DNA of 64,000 bases. Source: Gammaproteobacteria bacterium. GTDB lineage: Bacteria > Pseudomonadota > Gammaproteobacteria > HK1. The notes beneath the pieces are model-generated. The model was not told the origin of the DNA, did no database searches, and worked only from the letters and a program-made list of their open reading frames with translations. Positions 43,704 through 52,144 of this stretch are shown here, piece after piece (position 1 is the stretch's first letter; each line of letters starts with the position of its first letter). The position numbers and the translations under genes were made by a program. The stretch spans positions 79,576 to 143,575 of the forward strand of contig JAJEAD010000059.1 of assembly GCA_022824305.1 (NCBI GenBank). Reading direction: 5' to 3'.

Positions 43704-44945
43704 TCACCGCCGCTGCCCCGCGCGCCGAAGTCCGAGGTAGAAGGGCAGGAGGGCGAGCACCAACAGCACTGCCGCCCCGAGGAAGGGCGCACCGGGCAGA
43801 TAGATGGGAGCGGAGTCTCCCACGAAGTAGCCGAAGATCTGCGTCATCAACAGGGGACTGATGATCATGGTCACCCCCATGACGCTTGCCAGGGCGCCCT
43901 GCAGCTCGCCCTGCGCGCGCTCGGATACCTGATTGGACATCACGCCGGTGAGCGCCGGGACGATGAGGGCGCCGAAGGCGGTCAGGGGCAGGGCGGCGTA
44001 GATCATCCAGCCCTCGGTGGCGAGGCCGAAAAAGATGAGGCCTCCGATGCTGATCGCGAAACCCAGCCAGACGGTTCCCGCCTCGCCCGCGCGGGGAATG
44101 ATCAGGCGGATGAGCCAGCCCTGGACCACCGCGAAGCACACGCCGACGATCGCGAGAGACAGACCGACCTCGGCGTTGGACCAGGCGAATGCCTCCTTGG
44201 TGTAGAAGCTCCATATCGCCGGGTACACGTGATGCCCGACCTCGTAAATGAACATGGCGAGAAAGAACCAGGAGAGCGCGGGCATGCGGACGATCTGCCG
44301 GGCGGCGCCCAGGGGATTGGCGCGGCGCCAGCGGAAGGAGCGCCGCCGGTCCCGGGCGAGCGTTTCCGGCATGACGAAGGCGCCCCAGGCGAAGTTGGCG
44401 ATGGCGATCGCGGCGGCGGCGAAGAAGGGCGCCCGCGTTCCCAGCTCTCCCGCCAGCCCGCCGATCAGCGGCCCGGCGACGAAGCCGACGCCGAAACCGG
44501 CCCCGAGGAGGCCGAAGTTCTGGGCTCTGCGCTCCGGGGGGCTGATGTCGGCGATGAAGGCGTTGGCGGTGGAGTAGGTGGCGCCGGCGACGCCCGCCAG
44601 CGCGCGTCCCACGAAGAGCAGCCAGAGGGTCGGCGCGAAGCCCATGATCAGGTAGTCGACCGCGAGCGCGAAGAGCGACACCAGCAGCACCGGCCTGCGC
44701 CCGAAGCGGTCCGACAGGTTCCCCAGGGTGGGTCCGCTCGCGAACTGCATGAGCGCGTACACGAAGGTCAGGTAGCCGCCCACCACCGCGGCGCTGCCGA
44801 GGGAGAGCCCCCCGAGCTCGCGGATGAGGTCGGGCATCACCGGAATGATGATCCCGATGCCCATCGCGTCGATGAGCACCGTCACGAAGACGAAGGAGGT
44901 CGCCTTCCGGTATCCGCTCACGCGCTTGGCGTCGTCGTCCGCCAC
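43704..44945 (-). CDS. MFS transporter, TetA-like drug/metabolite:H+ antiporter
   Basis: A 413-residue 12-helix major facilitator protein of the DHA1 group. Motif A is GNLSDRFGRRPVL in loop 2-3; the first helix FVFVTVLIDAMGIGIIIPVMPDL is very like TetA, and the antiporter motif C region is GLLGAGFGVGFVAGPLIGG. The long upstream frame is not protein-like; a GTG at 44945 has AGGAG five bases before it and is preferred. Probably exports a drug or metabolite. The HigA-like gene follows on the same strand. Confidence 0.9.
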   Translation of the reverse strand: MADDDAKRVSGYRKATSFVFVTVLIDAMGIGIIIPVMPDLIRELGGLSLGSAAVVGGYLTFVYALMQFASGPTLGNLSDRFGRRPVLLVSLFALAVDYLIMGFAPTLWLLFVGRALAGVAGATYSTANAFIADISPPERRAQNFGLLGAGFGVGFVAGPLIGGLAGELGTRAPFFAAAAIAIANFAWGAFVMPETLARDRRRSFRWRRANPLGAARQIVRMPALSWFFLAMFIYEVGHHVYPAIWSFYTKEAFAWSNAEVGLSLAIVGVCFAVVQGWLIRLIIPRAGEAGTVWLGFAISIGGLIFFGLATEGWMIYAALPLTAFGALIVPALTGVMSNQVSERAQGELQGALASVMGVTMIISPLLMTQIFGYFVGDSAPIYLPGAPFLGAAVLLVLALLPFYLGLRRAGQRR

Positions 44946-45185
44946 CTGACTCCTATCACTTTCCTTCAACCTCGAAGCACCGGGTCCGGGAATTCTTCTA
45001 TGCAGCGGCCGGGACGCTCTATTGGTACTTCTCCGCATTCCGGCCCACATTCCCGCACGCGGCGCTTCAACGGGTTCGTATGGGCGCCTCTCTCCGCGGT
45101 CCTCGCGGTCTCCGGCGGTGCCCGGACCGTCTGTTGTCTTTCTGTTTATATCGTCAGAAGTGATTCACATTCGGCCAAGCGCTGA

Positions 45186-45445
45186 TTGACGAACTTCTGG
45201 CCGGTATGCGGCTCGGCCGGCGAGAGCATCTTCCACTATGCACCGAGGCGCGCAGGAGCGTGTGGACGTGTTCCTGGCGGGACTTCAGGGCACGTTGCTC
45301 GGCGACGGGTACGCGGCCTACGAAGCCGGTGCCCGGCGCCACGCGCTCAACCATGCCCAATGTTGAAGGCGTGGACCCCTACACCTATCCCGTCGATGTC
45401 CGGCAACGCATTCGCCGAGCAGACAGCCCGGACGCGACAGCGGCT
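45186..45445 (+). pseudogene. Decayed IS66-family transposase fragment
   Basis: Pieces of an IS66 TnpC-type transposase lie in three frames. One frame gives GESIFHYAPRR; after a one-base frameshift near 45250 another gives VDVFLAGLQGTLLGDGYAAYEAGARRHALNHAQC, of which the GDGYAAY and HAQC(W) motifs are diagnostic, then a stop replacing Trp. A third frame resumes with VDPYTYPVDVRQRI, like the late TnpC segment. N-terminus, DDE core parts and ends are missing, so the element is dead. It abuts the 3' end of the LRR-protease gene. Confidence 0.7.
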
Positions 45446-46150
45446 CTATCGCGAGAGGTTGGAGAGGCTCCCCGTGGGACTCAACAGCAGGTTCATCACC
45501 TGGAGCGGACGGTCAGCGGAAACGGACAAGCGCCACTTGCCCGCCCCGTCGCCCAGGCGGCCGTCGAAGCCCGCACCGCCGCGCTCAAGCTCCTGCGCGC
45601 TCAGCACGCGCGCCCGTCCGGCGGGCAGCGCAAGCCGCACCTCGCCCCCAGGCGCCCACTCTCCCCGAGCGTCCCGTCCTCTGATCACGACCTCGGCATT
45701 GCCCTCGCCGGGATTGATCAGGCGCAGCCGGCTCTGCTGTGAGCGGTTACTTCCGGGATTGAAAATCGGCAGCCGATAGCGCGTCACCCCATCCTCATCC
45801 GAGTCCTCCGCTGCCACGTCATGGATGCTGGTCACAGAGCCGTCTCTGGTTCGTATGTATGCCAGGGGCTCGATGTCCAGCTCCGTATTCAAAGCCAATC
45901 GCCAGTTCCCTTCGCCGTCTCCCACGCCTCCAGACAGCCCTTTGTGGGAATTGCCGGTCTCCAGGTCGTCGGAGTTGAACTGCACCGCCGCTTCGGCTTC
46001 CAGGGACAAGAATACCGGCCCGAAGCGCTGCCCGGAATCGTCGATGGCGTGGATGCGCACCGTCCCGGCGCGAGCGGAACGGTTGATGATCCGCACGAAT
46101 CCCTGCTGAATGTCGTTGGCGGCCGACATGACGAGCGGGAGCGTATGGTC
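45446..46150 (-). repeat. Copy 2 of a ~700-bp duplicated module in the LRR-protease gene
   Basis: Encodes HTLPLVMSAANDIQQGFVRI to the C-terminus (LLLSPTGSLSNLS). It matches the stretch at about 47490-48186 over its whole length, with long identical DNA blocks such as those around 45500-45720 and 47545-47765. The unit contains a beta-rich pair beginning FVRIxNRSARAG and RLRLINPxEGNAEVVIRG. Confidence 0.85.
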
Positions 46151-49100
46151 GGGCTGCGACGGGTCCGTATCGAGCCAGCGGCGCACCTGCGGATAAAATC
46201 GGGGGAAGTAACTGTATTCATTAGGATAAATGGCGGTCCCGAGCAGATACTCGCGGTCGAATATCCCCGATCCGCTACTACCACTCTGGATATCTCCCTC
46301 GTGATGGGGATAAGTCAAGAAAATCCTACCACTCTGGACACCGTCAGTTTTTACAAAAGCCAACGTACTAGAAACGTAGCTCTTGAGTCCCAATCTCGGA
46401 TGGTGGATCCCGTACACCTCCAGCGGAGGGCGGATGGATACTGCGCTCCAACCGGAATACCATACTCCTCCCGGAGGAGGCCTCTTCAGCCGAAGCAGCG
46501 CGATGTCAACGTACTGGTTGGATGCCAAGAGATCGGCGCCGCCATAAGTGACATGATAACGATTGTCGATGGTGTCGCTGCCGCAAGCCGCTGCCTGATA
46601 GAACCACTCGAATTCCGCACTCCGCGCCTCGGCCTCTGTCCCCACGCAGTGCTCGGCAGTCAGGAAGTAGGGAATAAACGAACCCTCATCCTTGTCATTC
46701 AGCAAGGTCCCGGTGCATCCGGCAGAGTATCCCTCACGATGTTCAAATCGGACTATCGCCACCGCGCTGTCCAGATCTGGTGGAAACTTCCCAGTGCGAC
46801 ATTGGACGTCAATATGGGCATCGTTATGAGATTTCGCAATGAGGGTGTCGATGCGAGGTTCAGGAGCGTGCCCAAGTGACTTCATCGGGACATGGATATG
46901 GGAGAGCCTTTCCACGTTGACGGAAAAACCGGGCAGCGCTTCCCGGGAAGGCAGGGTTATCTCCATCCCGATGGTGTCACCATCCACGATGGGCGACCAC
47001 AGGATCTCCTGTTTGTCTCCTTCCTGGTAGAAGTCGGCCCGGGTAATCACCGGAAAACGCCGATGCCGATCCGTATGCTCGGCGAAGAAACGGATTTCCC
47101 CTCCCACAACAAGATCGGCGCGTATCCCCATTCTCATCGCGATCGCTTCGGGAGAAGTCGCCAACACTGTGCTGACGAGGGTCCCGTCATCGTTGGCAAT
47201 CCAATTGAGGCGCGACGACAAGTCGCCTCGAAACTGGCCCGGCACGTCGCGATGCACTCCGTGCACTGGCGGGATCTCGCCAGTCTCTGCCGGTGGTGGT
47301 CCGCCGGCCGTGTCGATAGATGGCAGTACTATCTCGAAGGCAATCGGCGGATTGGGGGAATCGACCTTCCGCTCAGGGCTTGCGGCTCGGGCAACTCTCT
47401 GCGTCTCCGGACTCAATGCGCCGCCAACCCGTCGGTAAGAGCTCGGAAGGCCTTCGCAGGCCCTCCCACCTCCAGGGTCCAGGGACGTCGACGAGAGATT
47501 GGTGAGGTTTCCCGTGGGACTCAGCAGCAGGTTCATCACCTGGAGCGGACGGTCGGCGGAAACGGACAAGCGCCACTTGCCCGCCCCGTCGCCCAGGCGG
47601 CCGTCGAAGCCCGCACCGCCGCGCTCGAGCTCCTGCGCGCTCAGCATGCGCGCCCCTCCGGCGGGCAGCGCAAGCCGTACCTCGCCCCCGGGCGCCCACT
47701 CTCCCCGAGCGTCCCGTCCTCTGATCACGACCTCGGCATTACCCTCGTCGGGATTGATCAGGCGCAGCCGGCTCTGCTGTGAGTGGTTGCTTCCGGGATT
47801 GAAGATCGGCACCCCATAGCGCATTACCCCTTCTTCATCAGAGTCCTCCGCCACCACCTCATGGATGCTGGTTACGAAGCCGTCCGCGGCGCGAACGTAC
47901 GCCAAGGGCTTGATGTCGAAATCCGCATCAAGCTCCAGGCGCCAGTTCCCTTCGCCTTCTCCCACACCCCCGGACAGCCCCTTGTGGGAGTTGCCCGTCT
48001 CCAGGTCGCCAGAGTTGAACTGCACCGCCGCTTGGGCTTCCAGGGACAAGAATACCGGCCCGAAGCGCCGCCCGGAATCGTCGATGGCGTGGATGCGCAC
48101 CATCCCGGCGCGAGCGGAACGGTTGACGATCCGTACGAAGCCCTGCCACGCTGCGTTGGACGCCGGTGTGACCAGCGGGAGGGTGTGGACCGGCTCGGGG
48201 ACTTGCAGCGGCAGACCAGAGTCCTTCTCCAGAACATAGCCCGAATGGTTCGGCGGAAGACCCGGCAGGGCACCGATGTCGATGGTGACCGGATCCGCGC
48301 TGTCGGGAGTACGAGCCACCGTGAAGACGCTGCTCCTGCTGCTGCCTGGGGCGAACACCGCGCAACCATTGATCGTACCGTTGGTCACACTGAGCGGCAC
48401 TTCGAAGGCGAAGGGCGCGGCAGTGTGAGTCGTAGCCCTGACTTCGCCATTGTGCGCAACCGATGCCAGCGACACCGTCAACGGCAGAGGGCTGCCCGGG
48501 TTCATGGTCAGGTCGAGGGTATCCAAACCGGTCAGTCCGTCGAACACCCCTGCCGGAAGGGTCTCGAGTCCGGTGTCGGCCAAGTGGAGTTCATTCAACG
48601 CGGTCAGCCCGTCGAACACGCCCGCCGACAGAGTGCCGAGCTCGTTTCTGCTCAGGTCGAGCACTTGCAACGCAGTCAGCCCGTCGAACACCCCAACCGG
48701 CAGAGTGCGGAGTTCGTTGCCCCAAAGTGAGAGGTCTTGCAACGCGGTCAGCCCGCTGAACACGCCCGCCGGCAGAGTGCGGAGCTCGCTGCGCCGCAGG
48801 CCGAGCGATTGCAACGCGGTCAGCCCGTCGAACACGCCCGCCGGCAGAGTGCCGAGCTCGTTGCCGCTCAGTCCGAGGGCTTGCAACGCGGTCAGCCCGT
48901 CGAACACCCCAACCGGCAGAGTGCGGAGCCCGGCATATGTCAACTCGAGCGTTTCCAACGCGGTCAGCCCGTCGAACCCCCCAACCGGCAGAGTGCGGAG
49001 TTCGTTGCCCCAAAGTGAGAGGTCTTGCAACGCGGTCAGCCCGCTGAACACGCCCGCCGGCAGAGTCTGGAGCTCGTTGTTGCGCAGAAAGAGCGTTTCC

Positions 49101-49603
49101 AACGCGGTCAGCCCGTCGAACACCCCAACCGGCAGTGTGCGGAGCTCGTTGTCTGCCAGAACGAGCCATCCCAACGCGGTCAGCCCGTCGAACACCCCAA
49201 CCGGCAGAGTGCGGAGCTCGTTGTCTGCCAGAACGAGCCATCCCAACGCGGCCAGTCCGTCGAACACCCCAACCGGCAGAGTGCGGAGCTCGTTGTCTCT
49301 CAGTCTGAGCGCTCGCATTCGCTCAAGCCCGGCAAAGTCACCGGCTTGCAGGGCGGTGATGCCCTTTCCGTTCATTCGGAGATGTGGAATCACTCGAAGG
49401 TGAAGGTCCGTGACTTGCGAGCAATCACGCACCCCCGCTGCGTCAACGATCGCATCGCGTACTTGGGCGGTGCGGTCGCAGACGCCAGTCTCTGCGGGCG
49501 CCGATGGGGCGAAGGTCAGCGCAGTGGCGATGATGCAGGTGCGAGCGATGCACGCCGCGGCAGCATGATGATTGTTCTCCTGCCGTCCCCTCTCTGTCGT
49601 CAT
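45446..49603 (-). CDS. Exported leucine-rich-repeat / trypsin-like serine protease multidomain protein
   Basis: About 1385 residues from an ATG at 49603, which places a signal peptide (CIIATALTFAPSAPAE) at the N-terminus; in-frame ATGs at 49624 and 49699 are alternatives. Order: LRR domain (11 nearly identical 24-residue units of the LRTLPVGVFDGLTALxxL type, coding 48531-49330), a module M1 (about 47490-48186), a linker, a trypsin-like protease domain (His in TAEHCVG, Asp in YVDIALLRL, Ser in GSSGSGIFD), and a second copy of the module, M2 (45446-46150). Family knowledge: extracellular LRRs mediate protein contacts. Inference: a surface or secreted protease for host or prey interaction. Confidence 0.85.
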   Translation of the reverse strand: MTTERGRQENNHHAAAACIARTCIIATALTFAPSAPAETGVCDRTAQVRDAIVDAAGVRDCSQVTDLHLRVIPHLRMNGKGITALQAGDFAGLERMRALRLRDNELRTLPVGVFDGLAALGWLVLADNELRTLPVGVFDGLTALGWLVLADNELRTLPVGVFDGLTALETLFLRNNELQTLPAGVFSGLTALQDLSLWGNELRTLPVGGFDGLTALETLELTYAGLRTLPVGVFDGLTALQALGLSGNELGTLPAGVFDGLTALQSLGLRRSELRTLPAGVFSGLTALQDLSLWGNELRTLPVGVFDGLTALQVLDLSRNELGTLSAGVFDGLTALNELHLADTGLETLPAGVFDGLTGLDTLDLTMNPGSPLPLTVSLASVAHNGEVRATTHTAAPFAFEVPLSVTNGTINGCAVFAPGSSRSSVFTVARTPDSADPVTIDIGALPGLPPNHSGYVLEKDSGLPLQVPEPVHTLPLVTPASNAAWQGFVRIVNRSARAGMVRIHAIDDSGRRFGPVFLSLEAQAAVQFNSGDLETGNSHKGLSGGVGEGEGNWRLELDADFDIKPLAYVRAADGFVTSIHEVVAEDSDEEGVMRYGVPIFNPGSNHSQQSRLRLINPDEGNAEVVIRGRDARGEWAPGGEVRLALPAGGARMLSAQELERGGAGFDGRLGDGAGKWRLSVSADRPLQVMNLLLSPTGNLTNLSSTSLDPGGGRACEGLPSSYRRVGGALSPETQRVARAASPERKVDSPNPPIAFEIVLPSIDTAGGPPPAETGEIPPVHGVHRDVPGQFRGDLSSRLNWIANDDGTLVSTVLATSPEAIAMRMGIRADLVVGGEIRFFAEHTDRHRRFPVITRADFYQEGDKQEILWSPIVDGDTIGMEITLPSREALPGFSVNVERLSHIHVPMKSLGHAPEPRIDTLIAKSHNDAHIDVQCRTGKFPPDLDSAVAIVRFEHREGYSAGCTGTLLNDKDEGSFIPYFLTAEHCVGTEAEARSAEFEWFYQAAACGSDTIDNRYHVTYGGADLLASNQYVDIALLRLKRPPPGGVWYSGWSAVSIRPPLEVYGIHHPRLGLKSYVSSTLAFVKTDGVQSGRIFLTYPHHEGDIQSGSSGSGIFDREYLLGTAIYPNEYSYFPRFYPQVRRWLDTDPSQPDHTLPLVMSAANDIQQGFVRIINRSARAGTVRIHAIDDSGQRFGPVFLSLEAEAAVQFNSDDLETGNSHKGLSGGVGDGEGNWRLALNTELDIEPLAYIRTRDGSVTSIHDVAAEDSDEDGVTRYRLPIFNPGSNRSQQSRLRLINPGEGNAEVVIRGRDARGEWAPGGEVRLALPAGRARVLSAQELERGGAGFDGRLGDGAGKWRLSVSADRPLQVMNLLLSPTGSLSNLSR
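47490..48186 (-). repeat. Copy 1 of the duplicated module
   Basis: Encodes HTLPLVTPASNAAWQGFVRI to NLLLSPTGNLTNLSS, between the LRR array and the protease domain. High nucleotide identity to the C-terminal copy indicates recent duplication or ongoing gene conversion. Confidence 0.85.
48531..49330 (-). repeat. Array of 72-bp leucine-rich-repeat units
   Basis: The plus-strand text GTCAG(C/T)CCGTCGAAC recurs at exact 72-base steps (48531, 48603, 48675 and so on to 49251, with one base change in the last unit), giving 11 units of 24 codons. Units are almost identical at DNA level, showing recent expansion; copy number may vary between strains. Confidence 0.9.
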
Positions 49604-49889
49604 CGGCTTGGGACTTACATCCATGACTTCACAGCAATCACGCCGGCCTTGGTATGCAAAGTAAGACGTCGCGAGCCGGCTACCGGCATTCCGCTTCACA
49701 AGCGCTTTCCTACCTCAATTATAGGAACCCATGCATTAAGTGTGCATGTCGATATCGGATTTATGATGTCGTATCGATAAAGGTGAGCTGACCCTGTCCC
49801 ACGCTACGCCGCAGATGGCGTGGCGCACCGTGATTTCGTGCACCCGGGCGAGCCGCAATGCGCGCCGAGTCGGAGAAGGAGAAGCCGTG

Positions 49890-50103
49890 ATGCAGTCCGA
49901 CTACGCGAGGCGGCAGAGCCAGGTGCCGTGCGAGCCCGTCTCCACCCTCAACGCGGCCATCCTGCGCATCAACACCACCGTCCACCTCGACACCGTGCTC
50001 GGCGAGGCGGTGGAGGGCGCTCGCGCCCTTACCGGCGCGTGCTACGGCGTCATTGTCACCGTCGACGAAAAGGGCGCCCCAGGACCCCGTGTACTCGGGC
50101 CTC
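49890..50103 (+). pseudogene. Truncated, frameshifted GAF-domain (sensor) gene
   Basis: An ATG with AAGGAG eight bases upstream opens VSTLNAAILRINTTVHLDT then VLGEAVEGARALTGACYGVI, the typical first half of a GAF domain in histidine kinases. Near 50078 the frame shifts by one, and the next frame carries QDPVYSGL, matching the QDFVTSGL motif that follows in such proteins. After 50103 the similarity ends abruptly and integrase sequence begins. The rest of the sensor is absent. Confidence 0.6.
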
Positions 50104-50299
50104 TACGCGGTCGCGCACGGGTTCCGGTCGAGCTTTCGCGACCATGCGGCCGAGCGGACCCAGACGCCGCATGCGGTCATGGAGGCGGCGCTTGCGCATG
50201 CGGTCAGGAACTAAGGCCGAGGTCGCCTACGCGTGCAGCGAACTCTTCGAGAAGCGGCGCGCACTGATGGAGTCCCGGTCGGAATCCCTCGCCGCCTGA
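50104..50299 (+). pseudogene. C-terminal remnant of a phage/island tyrosine integrase
   Basis: The frame reads VAHGFRSSFRDHAAERT then VMEAALAHAVRN and stops; after one extra base (TAAGG) the adjacent frame continues KAEVAYACSELFEKRRALME. These are the box II His-x-x-Arg region (HGFRSSFRD) and the catalytic-Tyr tail (AYxRSDLFEKRR) of P4-type integrases. The N-terminal two thirds are missing. Island integrases sit at attachment sites, so this marks a former island end; no tRNA or att repeat is visible beside it. Confidence 0.7.
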
Positions 50300-50332
50300 T
50301 GGCGCGGCCCTCGGTCGAGCCCGGTTTCCCGC

Positions 50333-51373
50333 TCAGGCGGATTCGACCGGCGCCCCCGCCTTCCGCCACGCGTCCAGCCCGCCGTGGAGGTGGCGGGCCT
50401 CGGCGAAGCCGGCGCTTCGGGCCGCTTCGACCGCCATCGCGGAGCGCTCCCCGTAGGCGCAGTAGAAGACCAGGGTGCGGGGGGTGGCGGCGGAGAGCTC
50501 GTGGAGCAGGCCGCCCGCCGCGAGGTTGCGGTGGAGGTCGGGGTAGGGAGCGTGCACCGAGCCGGGGAGCACGCCGTGCCTCTGCCGCTCGCTGTGGTCG
50601 CGCAGGTCCACCAGGAGCAGGGCGCCGGAGTCGAGCCGGGACCGGACCTGATCGCAGTCCAGCGACCAGCCCCGCGCCGCCACGTCGTCCTGCGCGAGCC
50701 CGATCCTCAGGTTCGCGGGGACCGCGACATCCATCATCTTCGGGTTGGAGAGGTTCAGGCCGTTCATCAGGTCCACGTACTCGTCGACCGACTCGACCTG
50801 GAGGCGGGGGTTGCACGTCTTCTCCTCGCCGATGGTGCTGACGGTGTCGCCCTTGTAGTCGTGCGCGGGGAAGACCAGGGTCTCGTCGGGGAGGCGGAGC
50901 AGGCGGTCGAAGAGGGAGTGGTACTGGTCCACGGGATTGCCGTTCTGGAAGTCGGTGCGCCCCGTCCCCCGGATGAGCAGCGTGTCCCCGGTGAAGACGC
51001 GATCGCCGAGCAGGAAGCTGTAGGAGTCGTCGGTGTGCCCGGGGGTGTAGAGCACTCTCAGGCTGATGCCCTCGACGTCGATGCGGTCGCCGTCCGCCAC
51101 CCGCATCGAGACCACGTCCACCGCGCTTCGCTCGCCCATCACGGTGATGCACCGGCAGCGGTCGCGCAGCGCGCCGAGCCCGGTGATGTGGTCGGCGTGC
51201 ACGTGAGTGTCGGCGGCCTTCACCAGCCTGAGATCCAGCTCGTCCAGGAGCGTGAGGTAGCGGTCCACCTTCTCCAGCACCGGATCGATGATGAGCGCCT
51301 CGCCCCCGCGGCGGCTGGCGACGAGGTAGGTATAGGTGCAGGAAACGCTGTCGAAGAGCTGGCGGAAGAGCAT
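50333..51373 (-). CDS. ETHE1-like metallo-beta-lactamase-fold protein with C-terminal rhodanese domain
   Basis: A 346-residue fusion. The N-terminal persulfide-dioxygenase/glyoxalase-II-like domain has THVHADHITG (His57, His59, Asp61, His62), then LYTPGHTDDS, VFTGDTLLI and FPAHDYKG. The rhodanese domain starts near residue 240 (LLLVDLRDHSERQRHG) and carries the active Cys in VFYCAYGERS. Such fusions oxidise glutathione persulfide to sulfite and exchange sulfane sulfur. The ATG at 51373 is the fold start. It lies just downstream of the PIN toxin gene on the same strand, about 22 bases away, but is unlikely to be functionally linked. Confidence 0.92.
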   Translation of the reverse strand: MLFRQLFDSVSCTYTYLVASRRGGEALIIDPVLEKVDRYLTLLDELDLRLVKAADTHVHADHITGLGALRDRCRCITVMGERSAVDVVSMRVADGDRIDVEGISLRVLYTPGHTDDSYSFLLGDRVFTGDTLLIRGTGRTDFQNGNPVDQYHSLFDRLLRLPDETLVFPAHDYKGDTVSTIGEEKTCNPRLQVESVDEYVDLMNGLNLSNPKMMDVAVPANLRIGLAQDDVAARGWSLDCDQVRSRLDSGALLLVDLRDHSERQRHGVLPGSVHAPYPDLHRNLAAGGLLHELSAATPRTLVFYCAYGERSAMAVEAARSAGFAEARHLHGGLDAWRKAGAPVESA

Positions 51374-51395
51374 CGGAGTGCGTAGTTCGGGCGGT

Positions 51396-51809
51396 CTACG
51401 AGGAGAGCTCGGGAACGAGTTCGAATCCCTGCCTCGAGAAGTCGTCGTCGAATGTGAAGGCGCGTTCGATCTCTCGCTCGCGCATGAGCGTGAAGCTCGA
51501 CCAGTCGGTGATGCTGATGCCGCGCTGCGAAGATGCCAGGAGGGCACCCATTGCGCGGTGCAGCAACTCCTCGCTGACCCACAGCACCTTGAGCAGTGGC
51601 AGTACATCCCGATAGAAGACGCGTACCGGTTCGACCCCGAGTCGGGCCTGAAGCAGACTGATGGCCTCGAGAACGACGAACGAAGAGGTCACGAGGCGGG
51701 CATCCTGGCTTCGTAACGACTGCGCCGCCGATCGCGCGGCACGGTGTTTGCCGTCGCTTTCGGCCAACAGTGCGTAGAGCGCCGAGGTGTCCACGAATAC
51801 TTCATTCAT
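51396..51809 (-). CDS. PIN-domain toxin (VapC-like ribonuclease)
   Basis: A 137-residue PIN protein. The acidic Mg2+ site is visible: Asp7 in VFVDTSALYALL, Glu in VVLEAISLL, Asp in SITDWSSF and Asp in FTFDDDF. VapC-type toxins cleave RNA and are neutralised by a small DNA-binding antitoxin. The ATG at 51809 overlaps the stop of the upstream ribbon-helix-helix gene by eight bases, the classic toxin-antitoxin arrangement. Confidence 0.9.
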   Translation of the reverse strand: MNEVFVDTSALYALLAESDGKHRAARSAAQSLRSQDARLVTSSFVVLEAISLLQARLGVEPVRVFYRDVLPLLKVLWVSEELLHRAMGALLASSQRGISITDWSSFTLMREREIERAFTFDDDFSRQGFELVPELSS

Positions 51810-52050
51810 CTGCGTAGATGTCGGAGAGATACTCGTCGTGTCGCGTGGAAACGTCGCCGGGGTCATCCTCCGCACGGCACGAGCCGGCGGCGGCGAGGAA
51901 ACGATCCCACGCCAGTTCTCTCTGCTCAGCGGCGAGAATGTGGTCCACGCCTTCACGGACGAGCTGGGCGAAGGACTTCGACTGCCGGACCGCCAGCGCC
52001 TTGAGACGCTCATATTGCTCCGGTTCGAGCTGAATCTGCGTTCGAATCAT
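51802..52050 (-). CDS. Ribbon-helix-helix (CopG-like) antitoxin
   Basis: An 82-residue protein. MIRTQIQLEPEQYERLKALA is the beta strand and first helix of an RHH DNA-binding domain; the acidic tail (AEDDPGDVSTRHDEYLSDIY) should bind the PIN toxin. The ATG at 52050 lies 18 bases from an AT-rich palindrome that could be the autoregulatory operator. The frame overlaps the toxin start. Confidence 0.88.
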   Translation of the reverse strand: MIRTQIQLEPEQYERLKALAVRQSKSFAQLVREGVDHILAAEQRELAWDRFLAAAGSCRAEDDPGDVSTRHDEYLSDIYADE

Positions 52051-52068
52051 GATGGCATGTTAGCACTT

Positions 52069-52082
52069 TCATGCATACATGA
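52069..52082. promoter_or_regulatory. Candidate operator of the RHH/PIN module
   Basis: TCATG-CATA-CATGA is an inverted repeat in an AT-rich patch immediately upstream of the antitoxin start. RHH antitoxins typically bind such sites to repress their own operon. Position and symmetry are seen; binding is inferred. Confidence 0.4.
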
Positions 52083-52144
52083 GAGCACCATGAGACATCG
52101 GCGATTGTGAACGGCTTCCTGGTGGAAGGGGGACGGACAGCTTC

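Noticed and set aside
48531..49330. Regular 72-bp spaced repeats resembling a CRISPR or tandem-satellite array
   Set aside because: There are no unique spacers of constant length; the period equals 24 codons and the minus strand reads as leucine-rich repeats.
48450..49403. A 317-codon plus-strand frame with repetitive NAVSPSNTP text
   Set aside because: It is the antisense of the LRR array; the repetition is inherited from the real minus-strand gene, which has a signal peptide and a downstream protease domain.
50104..50299. A functional integrase gene
   Set aside because: Only the last ~65 codons are present and they are interrupted by a stop and frameshift; catalytic Arg I and Lys regions are missing.
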